From: Burkholderia sp052045245
GTDB taxonomy: Bacteria > Pseudomonadota > Gammaproteobacteria > Burkholderiales > Burkholderiaceae
Length of the DNA stretch: 64,000 nt
Reading direction: 5' to 3'
Assembly (NCBI RefSeq): GCF_052045245.1
Contig: NZ_JBQEON010000021.1
Span: 1-64,000 of the forward strand
Numbering within the stretch: the first letter of the stretch is position 1; each line of letters opens with the position of its first letter. Below, in pieces: positions 18,377 to 26,931 of this stretch. The notes below the pieces were generated by a model. It was not told the DNA's origin and did not search any database. It saw only the letters and a list, made by a program, of their open reading frames with translations. The translations under genes and the position numbers were made by a program.

Positions 18377-18439
18377 CATCGGGATGTCATCGCCCGGCTC
18401 GACGATGTCGCAGTCGGGCGTGCCGGTGCGCAGGCGCCG

Positions 18440-18904
18440 TCAGGCGCCGATCCACGGCAGTTTCCGGAAGCACCAGCCGTCGACCGTCTTGCGGTGGCCT
18501 TCGGCATCCTTCGTGCCCTCGAAGCCTTCGAGGAGGTCGAACGCCTTCGTGAAGCCGGCCTGCGACGATGCGACCGCGGCGAGCTTCGAGCGCGCGGCGC
18601 TGCGGCACAGGAACAGGATCGGCGTATCGGCCGGGAGGGCGGCCTTCAGTTCGTCGACGAATTCGGCGTTCGGCACGCCGCCCGGATAGCGCGTCCATTC
18701 GAGATGCAGGTACTGGCCGTCGCCGACGAGCGGGCGGCCGATCCAGTCAAGCTCGGCGCGGGTGCGCACGTCGACGAGACGCGCCGACGGGTCGAGCTGC
18801 AGCAGTTCGAACGCCTCGACCGGCAGCAGCGCGCCGGCATAGTTGAGCGCGCCTTGGGCGCGGCGTTCGTCGGCCTTCGCGTAAAGCTGGTCGAGCGTAC
18901 TCAT
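18440..18904 (-). CDS. Rhodanese-like domain protein
   Basis: A 154-residue single-domain rhodanese: RLVDVRTRAELDWIG and the active-site loop LCRSAARS, with the catalytic cysteine followed by a six-residue loop. Rhodanese domains carry a persulfide on this cysteine and transfer sulfane sulfur. No signal peptide, so cytoplasmic. TCCTGCCATG precedes the coding sequence on the minus strand (GGAGACCTCCTGCC upstream). It diverges from glnA; no functional link is obvious. Confidence 0.88.
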   Translation of the reverse strand: MSTLDQLYAKADERRAQGALNYAGALLPVEAFELLQLDPSARLVDVRTRAELDWIGRPLVGDGQYLHLEWTRYPGGVPNAEFVDELKAALPADTPILFLCRSAARSKLAAVASSQAGFTKAFDLLEGFEGTKDAEGHRKTVDGWCFRKLPWIGA

Positions 18905-19028
18905 GGCAGGAGGTCTCCGTATCGGTCAAACGAACATTCTAGCGCGGTGCCGCCGCGCGGATGTCCGCGTGTCCGATGGCGCATGCATGGCCCACGCGCT
19001 CACCAAAAAAGTGCAGAATGGCACGCAC

Positions 19029-19085
19029 GCACCAGAATGATTCAATCGTGCCGGCGCACCCGGTCGATTGCACCATCGCGGTGCG
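19029..19085 (+). promoter_or_regulatory. NtrC-binding sites upstream of glnA
   Basis: TGCACCATCGCGGTGCG (19069-19085) fits the NtrC dyad GCAC-N7-GTGC exactly. A weaker copy, GCACCAGAATGATTC (19029-19043), lies with its centre 41 bp upstream, about four helical turns. The strong site is centred about 130 bp before the predicted sigma-54 start site, a normal enhancer position. Confidence 0.7.
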
Positions 19086-19182
19086 GTTGGCCCGCTGCGG
19101 GTGCGAGGCCCGGCCCCGGAATCGCGCAGTCGGGCCTCGCTGCGGCGCGGGCCGGCACGATTCGCGTCGGTTTTGCGATGAT

Positions 19183-19198
19183 TGGCACGGAAGCTGCT
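19183..19198 (+). promoter_or_regulatory. Sigma-54 (-24/-12) promoter of glnA
   Basis: TGGCACGGAAGCTGCT matches the sigma-54 consensus TGGCACG-N4-TTGCW at all but one specified position, with the invariant GG and GC spaced by exactly 10 bp. Transcription should start near 19209, giving a leader of about 100 nt. Confidence 0.85.
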
Positions 19199-19309
19199 AT
19201 ATAGAATTCGGTCGACCCGGGGCGCGCTGCGCCAAAGCCAGACTCCGGGCAGCTCGATAAACGAGGCGGTTCCCAGTCCGCCGGAATTGTTCAATCAGGA
19301 GAAGAGGTT

Positions 19310-20725
19310 ATGAGTAAAACCGTCGCCGACGTCATGCAACTCGTGAAGGACGAGGACTGCAAGTTTGTCGATTTCCGCTTCACGGACACGCGCGGCAAGG
19401 AACAGCACGTGTCGGTGCCGGTTTCGGCGTTCGACGAAGACAAGTTCGAAAGCGGCCATGCATTCGACGGTTCGTCGATCGCGGGCTGGAAGGGCATCGA
19501 GGCGTCGGACATGCTGCTCATGCCGGATCCGAATGCTGCCTTCATCGACCCGTTCTATGAAGAGTCGACCCTGGTGCTGACCTGCGACGTGGTCGAGCCG
19601 GCCGACGGCAAGGGCTACGAGCGCGACCCGCGTTCGCTCGCGAAGCGCGCGGAAGCGTACCTGAAGAGCACGGGCATCGGCGACACGGCGTACTTCGGTC
19701 CGGAACCGGAATTCTTCATTTTCGACTCGGTCCAGTGGAACACGGACATGTCGGGCTGCTTCGTGAAGATCAACTCGGAAGAAGCACCGTGGTCGGCTGG
19801 CAAGGAATTCGAAGGCGGCAACACGGGCCACCGTCCGGGCACGAAGGGCGGCTACTTCCCGGTCGCGCCGGTCGACACGTTCCAGGACATGCGTTCGGAA
19901 ATGTGCCTGCTGCTCGAACAGCTCGGCATCCCGGTCGAAGTGCACCACCACGAAGTGGCGGGCCAGGGCCAGAACGAAATCGGCACGAAGTTCTCGACGC
20001 TGGTCGAGCGCGCCGACTGGACGCAATGGTCGAAGTACATCATCCATAACGTCGCGCACTCGTACGGCAAGACGGCGACGTTCATGCCGAAGCCGGTCGT
20101 CGGCGACAACGGTTCGGGCATGCACGTTCACCAGTCGATCTGGAAGGACGGCCAGAACATGTTCGCGGGCAACGGCTATGCCGGCCTGTCGGAAATGGCG
20201 CTGTTCTACATCGGCGGCATCATCAAGCACGCTCGCGCGCTGAACGCGATCACGAACCCGACGACGAACTCGTACAAGCGTCTGGTCCCGCACTTCGAAG
20301 CACCGGTCAAGCTCGCCTACTCGGCACGCAACCGTTCGGCATCGATCCGCATTCCGCACGTGTCGAACCCGAAGGGCCGCCGTATCGAAACGCGCTTCCC
20401 GGATCCGATGGCGAACCCGTACCTGTTGTTCTCGGCACTGATGATGGCAGGCCTCGACGGGATCCAGAACAAGATCCATCCGGGCGAAGCCGCGGACAAG
20501 AACCTGTACGACCTGCCGCCGGAAGAGGATGCAAAGATCCCGACCGTCTGCGCAGGCCTCGACCAGGCACTGGAAGCGCTCGACAAGGATCGCGAGTTCC
20601 TGACCCGTGGCGGCGTGTTCACGGACGGCATGCTCGACGCGTACCTCGCGCTGAAGGAGCAGGAGCTGGCGAAGTTCCGCATGACGACGCATCCGATCGA
20701 GTTCGAGATGTACTACTCGCTGTAA
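19310..20725 (+). CDS. glnA: Glutamine synthetase, type I
   Basis: A 471-residue GSI-beta glutamine synthetase: beta-grasp domain (FVDFRFTDTRGKEQHV), GSSIAGWKGIEASDM, the ATP/metal-binding EPEFFIFD and KPVVGDNGSGMHVHQS, and the adenylylation site NLYDLPPEE with Tyr400 (E. coli Tyr397). It forms glutamine from glutamate, ammonia and ATP. The adenylylation tyrosine and the upstream sigma-54/NtrC elements indicate control by GlnE and by NtrBC at both protein and transcript level. AGGAGAAG precedes the ATG. A strong terminator separates it from ntrB. Confidence 0.98.
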   Translation: MSKTVADVMQLVKDEDCKFVDFRFTDTRGKEQHVSVPVSAFDEDKFESGHAFDGSSIAGWKGIEASDMLLMPDPNAAFIDPFYEESTLVLTCDVVEPADGKGYERDPRSLAKRAEAYLKSTGIGDTAYFGPEPEFFIFDSVQWNTDMSGCFVKINSEEAPWSAGKEFEGGNTGHRPGTKGGYFPVAPVDTFQDMRSEMCLLLEQLGIPVEVHHHEVAGQGQNEIGTKFSTLVERADWTQWSKYIIHNVAHSYGKTATFMPKPVVGDNGSGMHVHQSIWKDGQNMFAGNGYAGLSEMALFYIGGIIKHARALNAITNPTTNSYKRLVPHFEAPVKLAYSARNRSASIRIPHVSNPKGRRIETRFPDPMANPYLLFSALMMAGLDGIQNKIHPGEAADKNLYDLPPEEDAKIPTVCAGLDQALEALDKDREFLTRGGVFTDGMLDAYLALKEQELAKFRMTTHPIEFEMYYSL

Positions 20726-20809
20726 TCGGCGATGGCGCTTCGATTCAGCGCCGTCATGCCGGTTCGTTCCCGTCGCGCGGCTTGCGGCGGGAACCGCGGA
20801 GTCTGAAAG

Positions 20810-20836
20810 GGGACGGCGTCCAGCCGTCCCTTTTTT
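20810..20836 (+). terminator. Rho-independent terminator after glnA
   Basis: GGGACGGC (20810-20817), loop GTCCA, GCCGTCCC (20823-20830), then six T. It probably allows glnA to be expressed well above ntrBC. Confidence 0.85.
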
Positions 20837-20887
20837 GTTCCGGCAATTTCCATTTCCCGACCCGGTGAGGCGCGACACGCACGCAAG

Positions 20888-22030
20888 ATGGCTCTGAAGA
20901 ATCTGATCAAGGCGAAGACGGGGCAGCCCGAGCGACTGACGGAAGACGAGCGGCTCATGCGCTCGGGCCTGCTTGCGGGGCTGGAGGCGCTGCCGACGGT
21001 CGTGATCGTGCTCGACCGCAAGACGCTCAGGGTCGCGTTCGCGAACCCGTCCGCGGAGGCGATGCTCGACATCTCGCGGCGGCAGCTCGTGCAGCGGCCG
21101 TGGGGCGAGATTTTCCCGAACGCGAACGAACTCGCGTCGACGATCACCGCGATCGGCGAGGAACGCTTTCATGCGACGCATCTCGACACCGTGCTCGACC
21201 GGCCCGGCCGCGAACCGCTGCACGTGCATGCGATCGTCGGCTTCCTCGAGACCGCGCCCGATTTCGTGCTCGTCGAGCTGTTCGAGAACGAACGGCAGTC
21301 GCGCACCGATCGCGAGGAGCGCATCCACGACCTGACCGCGGTCAACAAGCAACTGATCCGCAACCTCGCGCACGAGATCAAGAACCCGCTCGGCGGCATT
21401 CGCGGCGCAGCCCAGCTGCTCGAATTCGAACTGAGCGAGCGCGAGCGCGGCGAATTGCGCGAATACACGCAGGTGATCATCAAGGAGTCCGATCGCCTGC
21501 AGACGCTCGTCGACCGCCTGCTGGAGCCGCATCGGCACCCGCACATCGTCGGCGACGTGAACATTCATGAAGTATGCGAACGCGTGCGCGCGGTGATGCT
21601 CGCGGAATTTCCGCGCGGGCTCACGATCGAGCGCGATTACGACGTGAGCGTGCCGGACCTGCGCGGCGACAAGGAGCAGCTGATCCAGGCGCTGCTGAAC
21701 ATCGTGCGCAACGCCGCGCAGGCGCTGCGCGAGCGGATCGCGCAGGGCGACGCGAAGATCGAGCTGCGCACGCGCGTCGCGCGCAAGGTCACGATCGCGA
21801 AGCGCCTGTACAAGCTGGCACTGGACTTGCACGTGATCGACAACGGGCCCGGCATTCCGGAAGAGATCCGCGACCGGATCTTCTATCCGCTCGTGTCCGG
21901 GCGCGACGACGGCAGCGGGCTCGGCCTCACGCTCGCACAGACGTTCGTGCAGCAGCACGACGGGATGATCGAGGTCGAGAGCCGGCCCGGACGTACCGAA
22001 TTTCAGATCCTGCTGCCGCTCGACCATTGA
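20888..22030 (+). CDS. ntrB: Nitrogen regulation sensor kinase NtrB
   Basis: A 380-residue soluble histidine kinase. An N-terminal PAS domain covers about 25-140 (LEALPTVVIVLDRKTLRVAFANPSAE begins it). The H-box NLAHEIKNPLGGIRGAA has phospho-acceptor His162, and the ATP-binding domain carries NIVRNAAQAL, DNGPGIPEE and GSGLGLTLAQ. NtrB phosphorylates NtrC when nitrogen is limiting and dephosphorylates it when PII is unmodified. There are no membrane segments, as expected. It lies between glnA and ntrC, the classical order. Confidence 0.96.
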   Translation: MALKNLIKAKTGQPERLTEDERLMRSGLLAGLEALPTVVIVLDRKTLRVAFANPSAEAMLDISRRQLVQRPWGEIFPNANELASTITAIGEERFHATHLDTVLDRPGREPLHVHAIVGFLETAPDFVLVELFENERQSRTDREERIHDLTAVNKQLIRNLAHEIKNPLGGIRGAAQLLEFELSERERGELREYTQVIIKESDRLQTLVDRLLEPHRHPHIVGDVNIHEVCERVRAVMLAEFPRGLTIERDYDVSVPDLRGDKEQLIQALLNIVRNAAQALRERIAQGDAKIELRTRVARKVTIAKRLYKLALDLHVIDNGPGIPEEIRDRIFYPLVSGRDDGSGLGLTLAQTFVQQHDGMIEVESRPGRTEFQILLPLDH

Positions 22031-22076
22031 GCGGCGGTATTGCGATTCACCGGATTCACCAATCTCTGACCGACCT

Positions 22077-23603
22077 ATGAAGCCGATCTGGATAGTAGAC
22101 GACGATCAATCGATCCGCTGGGTGCTTGAAAAGGCGCTCGCCCGGGACAGCTTCGCGACGAAGAGCTTCGCGAACGTGCGCGACGCGCTGGCCGCGCTCG
22201 ACCACGAGACGCCGCAGGTGCTCGTATCCGACATCCGGATGCCGGGCGGCTCCGGCCTCGAGCTGCTGCAGGCGATGCACGAGCGCCTGCCGGGCCTGCC
22301 CGTCATCATCATGACGGCGTTCTCCGATCTCGACAGCGCCGTCGCGGCGTTCCAGGGCGGCGCGTTCGAATATCTCGCGAAGCCGTTCGACGTCGACAAG
22401 GCGGTCGAACTGATCCGCCGCGCGGTCGAGGAAAGCCTGCGCGGCGGCGCGCCGCAGGACGAGCGCGTGGCCGACGCGCCCGAGATGCTCGGCCAAGCGC
22501 CCGCGATGCAGGACATGTTCCGTGCGATCGGCCGCCTGTCGCATTCGGCCGCGACCGTGCTGATCACCGGCGAGTCGGGCACCGGCAAGGAGCTCGTCGC
22601 GCGGGCGCTGCACCGGCACAGCCCGCGGGCGAACGGCCCGTTCATCGCGCTGAACACCGCCGCGATTCCGAAGGACCTGCTCGAATCCGAACTGTTCGGC
22701 CATGAGCGCGGCGCGTTCACCGGCGCCCAGACCACGCGCCAGGGCCGCTTCGAACAGGCCGAGAACGGCACGCTGTTCCTCGACGAAATCGGCGACATGC
22801 CGTTCGATCTGCAGACGCGCCTGTTGCGCGTGCTGTCGGACGGGCAGTTCTATCGCGTCGGTGGCCACAACCCGCAGCGCGCGAACGTGCGCGTGATCGC
22901 CGCGACGCACCAGAATCTCGAGGCGCGCGTGCGGCAGGGATTGTTCCGCGAGGACCTTTACCACCGGCTCAACGTGATCCGGCTGCGGCTGCCGCCGCTG
23001 CGCGAACGCAGCGAGGACATCGCGCTGCTCACGCGCCATTTCCTGCAGAAGAGTGCGCGCGATCTCGGCGTCGAGCCGAAACGCGTGTCGGACGAAGCGC
23101 TCGCGTATCTGACGTCGCTCGCGTTTCCCGGCAACGTGCGGCAACTCGAGAACCTCGCGAACTGGCTGACCGTGATGGCCCCCGCGCAGACGGTCGAGAT
23201 CAAGGACCTGCCGCCCGATCTCGTGCCGGCCGGCGCGCCGGTGGGCGCGACGGCCGAGGGCGCGGATATGCACGCCGGCACCGGCGTCGGCGCTGCCGAG
23301 GGGGCGCCCGTGCCGGTCGTGGCCGGTGCGATGCCGCTGACGGCCGCGCCTGTCGCGGCCGCGCCGAACGGGGCGCCGGCGGGCTATCCGATGTGGGAAA
23401 GCGGGCTGCGCACCGAAGTCGCGCGGTTGTTGCGCGAGAATTCGGCCGACGTGATGGACGAACTCGCGCGCCGTTTCGAGGCGGCCGTGATCCGCGAGGC
23501 GCTCGACTTTACGCGCGGCCGCAAGGTCGAGGCGGCAGAGCGGCTCGGCATCGGCCGCAACACGATCACGCGCAAGATCCAGGAACTCCATCTGGAGCCG
23601 TAA
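22077..23603 (+). CDS. ntrC: Nitrogen regulation response regulator NtrC (sigma-54 activator)
   Basis: A 508-residue NtrC. The receiver domain has phospho-acceptor Asp52 (VSDIRMPGG). The AAA+ domain has Walker A GESGTGKE (165-172) and the sigma-54 contact loop GAFTGA (212-217). The C-terminal Fis-type helix-turn-helix reads EAAERLGIGRNTITRKIQEL. Between AAA+ and DNA-binding domains sits an Ala/Pro/Gly/Val-rich linker of about 60 residues. Phosphorylated NtrC oligomers at enhancers remodel sigma-54 polymerase, including presumably at the glnA promoter here. The stop lies 10 bp before an N run. Confidence 0.97.
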   Translation: MKPIWIVDDDQSIRWVLEKALARDSFATKSFANVRDALAALDHETPQVLVSDIRMPGGSGLELLQAMHERLPGLPVIIMTAFSDLDSAVAAFQGGAFEYLAKPFDVDKAVELIRRAVEESLRGGAPQDERVADAPEMLGQAPAMQDMFRAIGRLSHSAATVLITGESGTGKELVARALHRHSPRANGPFIALNTAAIPKDLLESELFGHERGAFTGAQTTRQGRFEQAENGTLFLDEIGDMPFDLQTRLLRVLSDGQFYRVGGHNPQRANVRVIAATHQNLEARVRQGLFREDLYHRLNVIRLRLPPLRERSEDIALLTRHFLQKSARDLGVEPKRVSDEALAYLTSLAFPGNVRQLENLANWLTVMAPAQTVEIKDLPPDLVPAGAPVGATAEGADMHAGTGVGAAEGAPVPVVAGAMPLTAAPVAAAPNGAPAGYPMWESGLRTEVARLLRENSADVMDELARRFEAAVIREALDFTRGRKVEAAERLGIGRNTITRKIQELHLEP

Positions 23604-23613
23604 GCCTGCGTCG

Positions 23614-23620
23614 NNNNNNN
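23614..23620. other. Unresolved sequence (seven N)
   Basis: Seven consecutive N between ntrC and the prolyl oligopeptidase gene. The true length may differ. Any ntrC terminator or the -35 region of the next gene could lie here. Confidence 0.99.
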
Positions 23621-23670
23621 ATGCCGCGATCGGACATAATCGCGGTTTGCCGTCACGTGCGCTTCCGCCT

Positions 23671-25788
23671 ATGTCCGATTCCTTCCGCTGGCCCGCCGGG
23701 GCCGATCCTTTCCGTTTTCTCGAAGCGCTCGACAGCAAGCGCGCCCGCACGTGGGTCGACGAGCAGAACGCGCGCACGCGCGTCGCGCTGCGCGACGACG
23801 ATGCATATCGCGCGCTTGCCGCGCGGCTCGCGCAGGCGTATCTGCCGCGCGAGCGTCCGGTGATTCCGAACCGCTGGCGCGAGTGGGCGTACGACCTGTG
23901 GCAGGACGATCTCCATCCGAAGGGTCTGTGGCGCCGCGCGCGCTGGGACGACTGGCGCGCCGGCCGCCCCGAGTGGGAAACGCTGCTCGACGTCGACGCG
24001 CTCGGTGCGCAAGAGGGCGAGTCGTGGGTGTTCGAGCAGGACACGATCCTGTATCCGGACGGCGACCGCGCGCTGCTGTCGCTGTCGCCGGGCGGGGCCG
24101 ATGCGGTGGTCGTGCGCGAGTTCGATCTCGTGCAGCGCCGGTTCGTCGACGGCGGCTTCACGATCGACGAGCCGGGACATCACACGGTCGGCTGGATCGA
24201 CCGCGATACCGTCTACGTGAGCTGGGATCGCGGCGAAGCGCATGCGACCGCGGCGGGCTATCCGTTCGATGCGCGCCGCTGGGTGCGCGGCACGCCGCTC
24301 GCCGACGCGCCGGTCGTGTTTCGCGGTGAACCGGATGACATCAGCGCGGGCGCGGGGTTCGATCCGATCGACGGCCGCCACGTCGCGTGGCGCAGCGTGG
24401 ACTTCTTCGACGCGCATGCGTACCGGCTGACCGACGCGGGCGAGTGGGCGCGCTACGACGTGCCGACGCACGTCGAGGTCGGCTTCTGGGAGGGCTGGCT
24501 GATGCTGGAGCCGCGGCTCGACTGGGACTGCGGCGGCGTGCGTCACGCGGGCGGCTCGCTGCTCGCGATCCGCGAACAGGCGTTCCTCACCGGTTCGCGC
24601 GAGCTCACGACGCTGTTCGCGCCGCGACCGTCGACATCCGCGTGCACGTGGACGCACACGCGCACGATGCTGATCGCGAGCTGGCTCGACGACGTGCACA
24701 ACCGCACGATGCTGTGGCAGCCGCGCCAGGGCGACGACGGCGCGTGGACGTGGGACGCGCGGCCGTTCGAGTGGCCGGGCGACGCGCAGATCGACGTCGA
24801 ACCCGTCGAGTCGACGCTGAACGACGACGTATACGTGGACGTCGACACCTATCTCGATCCGCCCGAATGCTGGCTCGCCGATCTGGCCGATCGCGCGGCC
24901 GATGCGCCGTCGCGCCGCGTGCTGCTCGACCGGCCGCCGGTGCGGTTCGATGCGGCCGGGCTCGTCGTGCGGCGCGCGACTGTCCGCTCGCGCGACGGCA
25001 CCGTGGTGCCGTACACGCTGATCGGGCCGCGTGATGCGCTCGACGGGCCCGATCAGTCCGGTGGCACCGCCCGCGTCGCGCGGCCGTGCCTGCTGTCAGG
25101 GTATGGCGGCTTCGCGATTCCGAACCTGCCGGGCTATAGCGATGCGCTCGGCATCGCGTGGCTCGAACGTGGCGGGGTCGCGGCGTTCGCCCACATCCGC
25201 GGCGGCGGCGAATTCGGGCCGGGCTGGCACGTCGACGCGCAGCGCGAGCATCGGCAGCGCTCGTTCGACGATTTCATCGCGGTGGCCGAGGATCTGATCC
25301 GCACCGGCGTGACGACGGCCGCGCAGCTCGGCATCGAGGGCGGCAGCAACGGCGGGCTGCTGGTCGGCGCGTGCATGGTGCAGCGTCCGGAGCTGTTCGG
25401 CGCGGTACTGTGCCGCGTGCCGCTGCTCGACATGCGGCGCTATCCGAAGCTGCATGCGGGCGCGGCGTGGCTCGACGAGTATGGCGATCCGGACGATGCG
25501 CGCGAGGGCGCGGCGCTCGCCGCCTATTCGCCGTATCACCGCGTGTGCGAAGGCGTCGTGTATCCGCCGTTGCTGCTGACGACGTCGACGCGCGACGATC
25601 GCGTGCATCCTGCGCACGCGCGCAAGATGGCCGCGCGCATGCATGCGCTCGGTCACGAACGGGTGTGGTACTGGGAGAACACCGACGGCGGCCACGGCAG
25701 CGCCGACGATCTGGAGCGTGCGGAAGCGGACGCGGCGGAATTCGGCTTCCTGTGGGCCCATCTCGGGCCCGCGCCCGCGCGCGGTTGA
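23671..25788 (+). CDS. Prolyl oligopeptidase family (S9) serine peptidase
   Basis: A 705-residue S9A-type peptidase: an N-terminal beta-propeller (about residues 70-420) and an alpha/beta-hydrolase domain. Ser559 lies in GIEGGSNGGLLVGA, the acid in TTSTRDDRVHP, and the histidine in ENTDGGHG. No signal peptide, so cytoplasmic cleavage of short proline-containing peptides is expected. The start at 23671 (MSDSFRWP) is preferred to one eight codons upstream; CATAAT at 23635-23640 is a likely -10. No Shine-Dalgarno is visible. Confidence 0.9.
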   Translation: MSDSFRWPAGADPFRFLEALDSKRARTWVDEQNARTRVALRDDDAYRALAARLAQAYLPRERPVIPNRWREWAYDLWQDDLHPKGLWRRARWDDWRAGRPEWETLLDVDALGAQEGESWVFEQDTILYPDGDRALLSLSPGGADAVVVREFDLVQRRFVDGGFTIDEPGHHTVGWIDRDTVYVSWDRGEAHATAAGYPFDARRWVRGTPLADAPVVFRGEPDDISAGAGFDPIDGRHVAWRSVDFFDAHAYRLTDAGEWARYDVPTHVEVGFWEGWLMLEPRLDWDCGGVRHAGGSLLAIREQAFLTGSRELTTLFAPRPSTSACTWTHTRTMLIASWLDDVHNRTMLWQPRQGDDGAWTWDARPFEWPGDAQIDVEPVESTLNDDVYVDVDTYLDPPECWLADLADRAADAPSRRVLLDRPPVRFDAAGLVVRRATVRSRDGTVVPYTLIGPRDALDGPDQSGGTARVARPCLLSGYGGFAIPNLPGYSDALGIAWLERGGVAAFAHIRGGGEFGPGWHVDAQREHRQRSFDDFIAVAEDLIRTGVTTAAQLGIEGGSNGGLLVGACMVQRPELFGAVLCRVPLLDMRRYPKLHAGAAWLDEYGDPDDAREGAALAAYSPYHRVCEGVVYPPLLLTTSTRDDRVHPAHARKMAARMHALGHERVWYWENTDGGHGSADDLERAEADAAEFGFLWAHLGPAPARG

Positions 25789-25813
25789 GTGCGGGCGTGA
25801 GCGGGCGGGGCGT

Positions 25814-26590
25814 TCAGCCGACGACCGCGATCACGGGTGCGTGGTCGGACGGCTGTTCCCACGTGCGCGGCACGCGGTCGACCTCGCATGACGTGCAGGT
25901 GTCGGCGAGCGCCGGCGACAGCAGGATGTGGTCGATGCGCAGCCCCGCGTTGCGGCGGAACGCGAACATCCGGTAATCCCACCACGTGAAGGTCTTTTCG
26001 GGTTGCTCGAAACGGCGGAACGCATCGACGAAACCGAGCTCGATCAGCTTCGCGAAGTGCGTGCGCTCCTGCGGCGACACGAGGTTCTGGCCTTCCCATT
26101 TCGCCGGGTCGTGCACGTCGCGGTCTTCTGGCGCGATGTTGTAGTCGCCGAGCAGCGCGAGCTTCGGGTAGCGCTGCATCTCGGCGCTCAGCCACGCATG
26201 CAGCGCGTCGAGCCACTGCATCTTGTAGACGAACTTGTCGGAGTCGGGGGCCTGGCCGTTCGGGAAATACGCGGACACGATGCGCACGCCTTCGACCGTC
26301 ACGGCAACCACGCGCTGCTGCGGATCGTCGAAGCCGGGGATGTTGCGCACGACATCCGATTCGTCGACGGCGAGCGTATCGCGCACGAGGATCGCGACGC
26401 CGTTGTAGGTCTTCTGACCCGTGAACCAGCTGCGGTAGCCGGCTGCCTCGAGATCGGCGCGCGGATATTTCTCGTCGGGCAGCTTCAGTTCCTGCAGGCA
26501 CAGCACATCGGTCCCGCTTTGCGCGAGCCAGTCGAGCACGTGCTGCTTGCGGACGTTGAGTGAGTTGACGTTCCAGGTGGCGATTTTCAT
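25814..26590 (-). CDS. xthA: Exodeoxyribonuclease III
   Basis: A 258-residue member of the endonuclease/exonuclease/phosphatase family with the conserved opening MKIATWNVNSLNVR, LQELKLPDEKYP, GDYNIAPEDRDVHDP and the terminal SDHAPV. It removes 3' blocks and cleaves at abasic sites in base excision repair. The start at 26590 is chosen for that conserved opening. An earlier in-frame ATG at 26629 overlaps a likely minus-strand -10 (TAAGAT, 26633-26628) and so should not be translated. Confidence 0.95.
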   Translation of the reverse strand: MKIATWNVNSLNVRKQHVLDWLAQSGTDVLCLQELKLPDEKYPRADLEAAGYRSWFTGQKTYNGVAILVRDTLAVDESDVVRNIPGFDDPQQRVVAVTVEGVRIVSAYFPNGQAPDSDKFVYKMQWLDALHAWLSAEMQRYPKLALLGDYNIAPEDRDVHDPAKWEGQNLVSPQERTHFAKLIELGFVDAFRRFEQPEKTFTWWDYRMFAFRRNAGLRIDHILLSPALADTCTSCEVDRVPRTWEQPSDHAPVIAVVG

Positions 26591-26730
26591 GAACGGGAAT
26601 GCGTGCAGGATGAATGCGAAGGCCGCCATCTTACCGCGAGCACGGGGCGCGAACGCGCGCGACGCGCGCAGCGAAGCGGGCGCCGCGCGTCACGTCGTTG
26701 ATGGATTGCAAAGAAAATGTGACAAAAGTG

Positions 26731-26759
26731 TTGACGTGAGTGCTCGCTCACCCTATAAT
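26731..26759 (+). promoter_or_regulatory. Promoter of the initiator tRNA
   Basis: TTGACG (26731-26736), 17 bp spacer, TATAAT (26754-26759), a near-perfect sigma-70 promoter. Predicted start about 26766, 6 nt before the mature 5' end of the tRNA. Confidence 0.88.
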
Positions 26760-26771
26760 TTATTTCTCTGA

Positions 26772-26848
26772 CGCGGGGTGGAGCAGTCTGGCAGCTCGTC
26801 GGGCTCATAACCCGAAGGTCACAGGTTCAAATCCTGTCCCCGCAACCA
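26772..26848 (+). tRNA. Initiator tRNA-fMet (anticodon CAT)
   Basis: A 77-nt tRNA with anticodon loop CTCATAA. The initiator hallmarks are present: an unpaired C1-A72 at the end of the acceptor stem and three G:C pairs in the anticodon stem (GGG/CCC). The 3' CCA is encoded. Confidence 0.97.
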
Positions 26849-26902
26849 AGCACACTAGGCGATGTGCAGCGCAAATGACCGATGCGCACTTCGTCGACAA
26901 GC

Positions 26903-26927
26903 AACCCGGCCCCGTGCCGGGTTTTTT
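26903..26927 (+). terminator. Rho-independent terminator of tRNA-fMet
   Basis: AACCCGGC, loop CCCGT, GCCGGGTT, followed by more T (six T from 26922). It ends 4 bp before the stop of the convergent racemase gene. Confidence 0.88.
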
Positions 26928-26931
26928 GTTT

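Noticed and set aside
19089..19110. Second sigma-54-like element (TGGCCCGCTGCGGG) upstream of glnA
   Set aside because: The GG and GC are not 10 bp apart.
19295..22027. Open frame of 910 codons opposite glnA and ntrB
   Set aside because: Spans two unrelated genes and a terminator; composition typical of antisense shadows.
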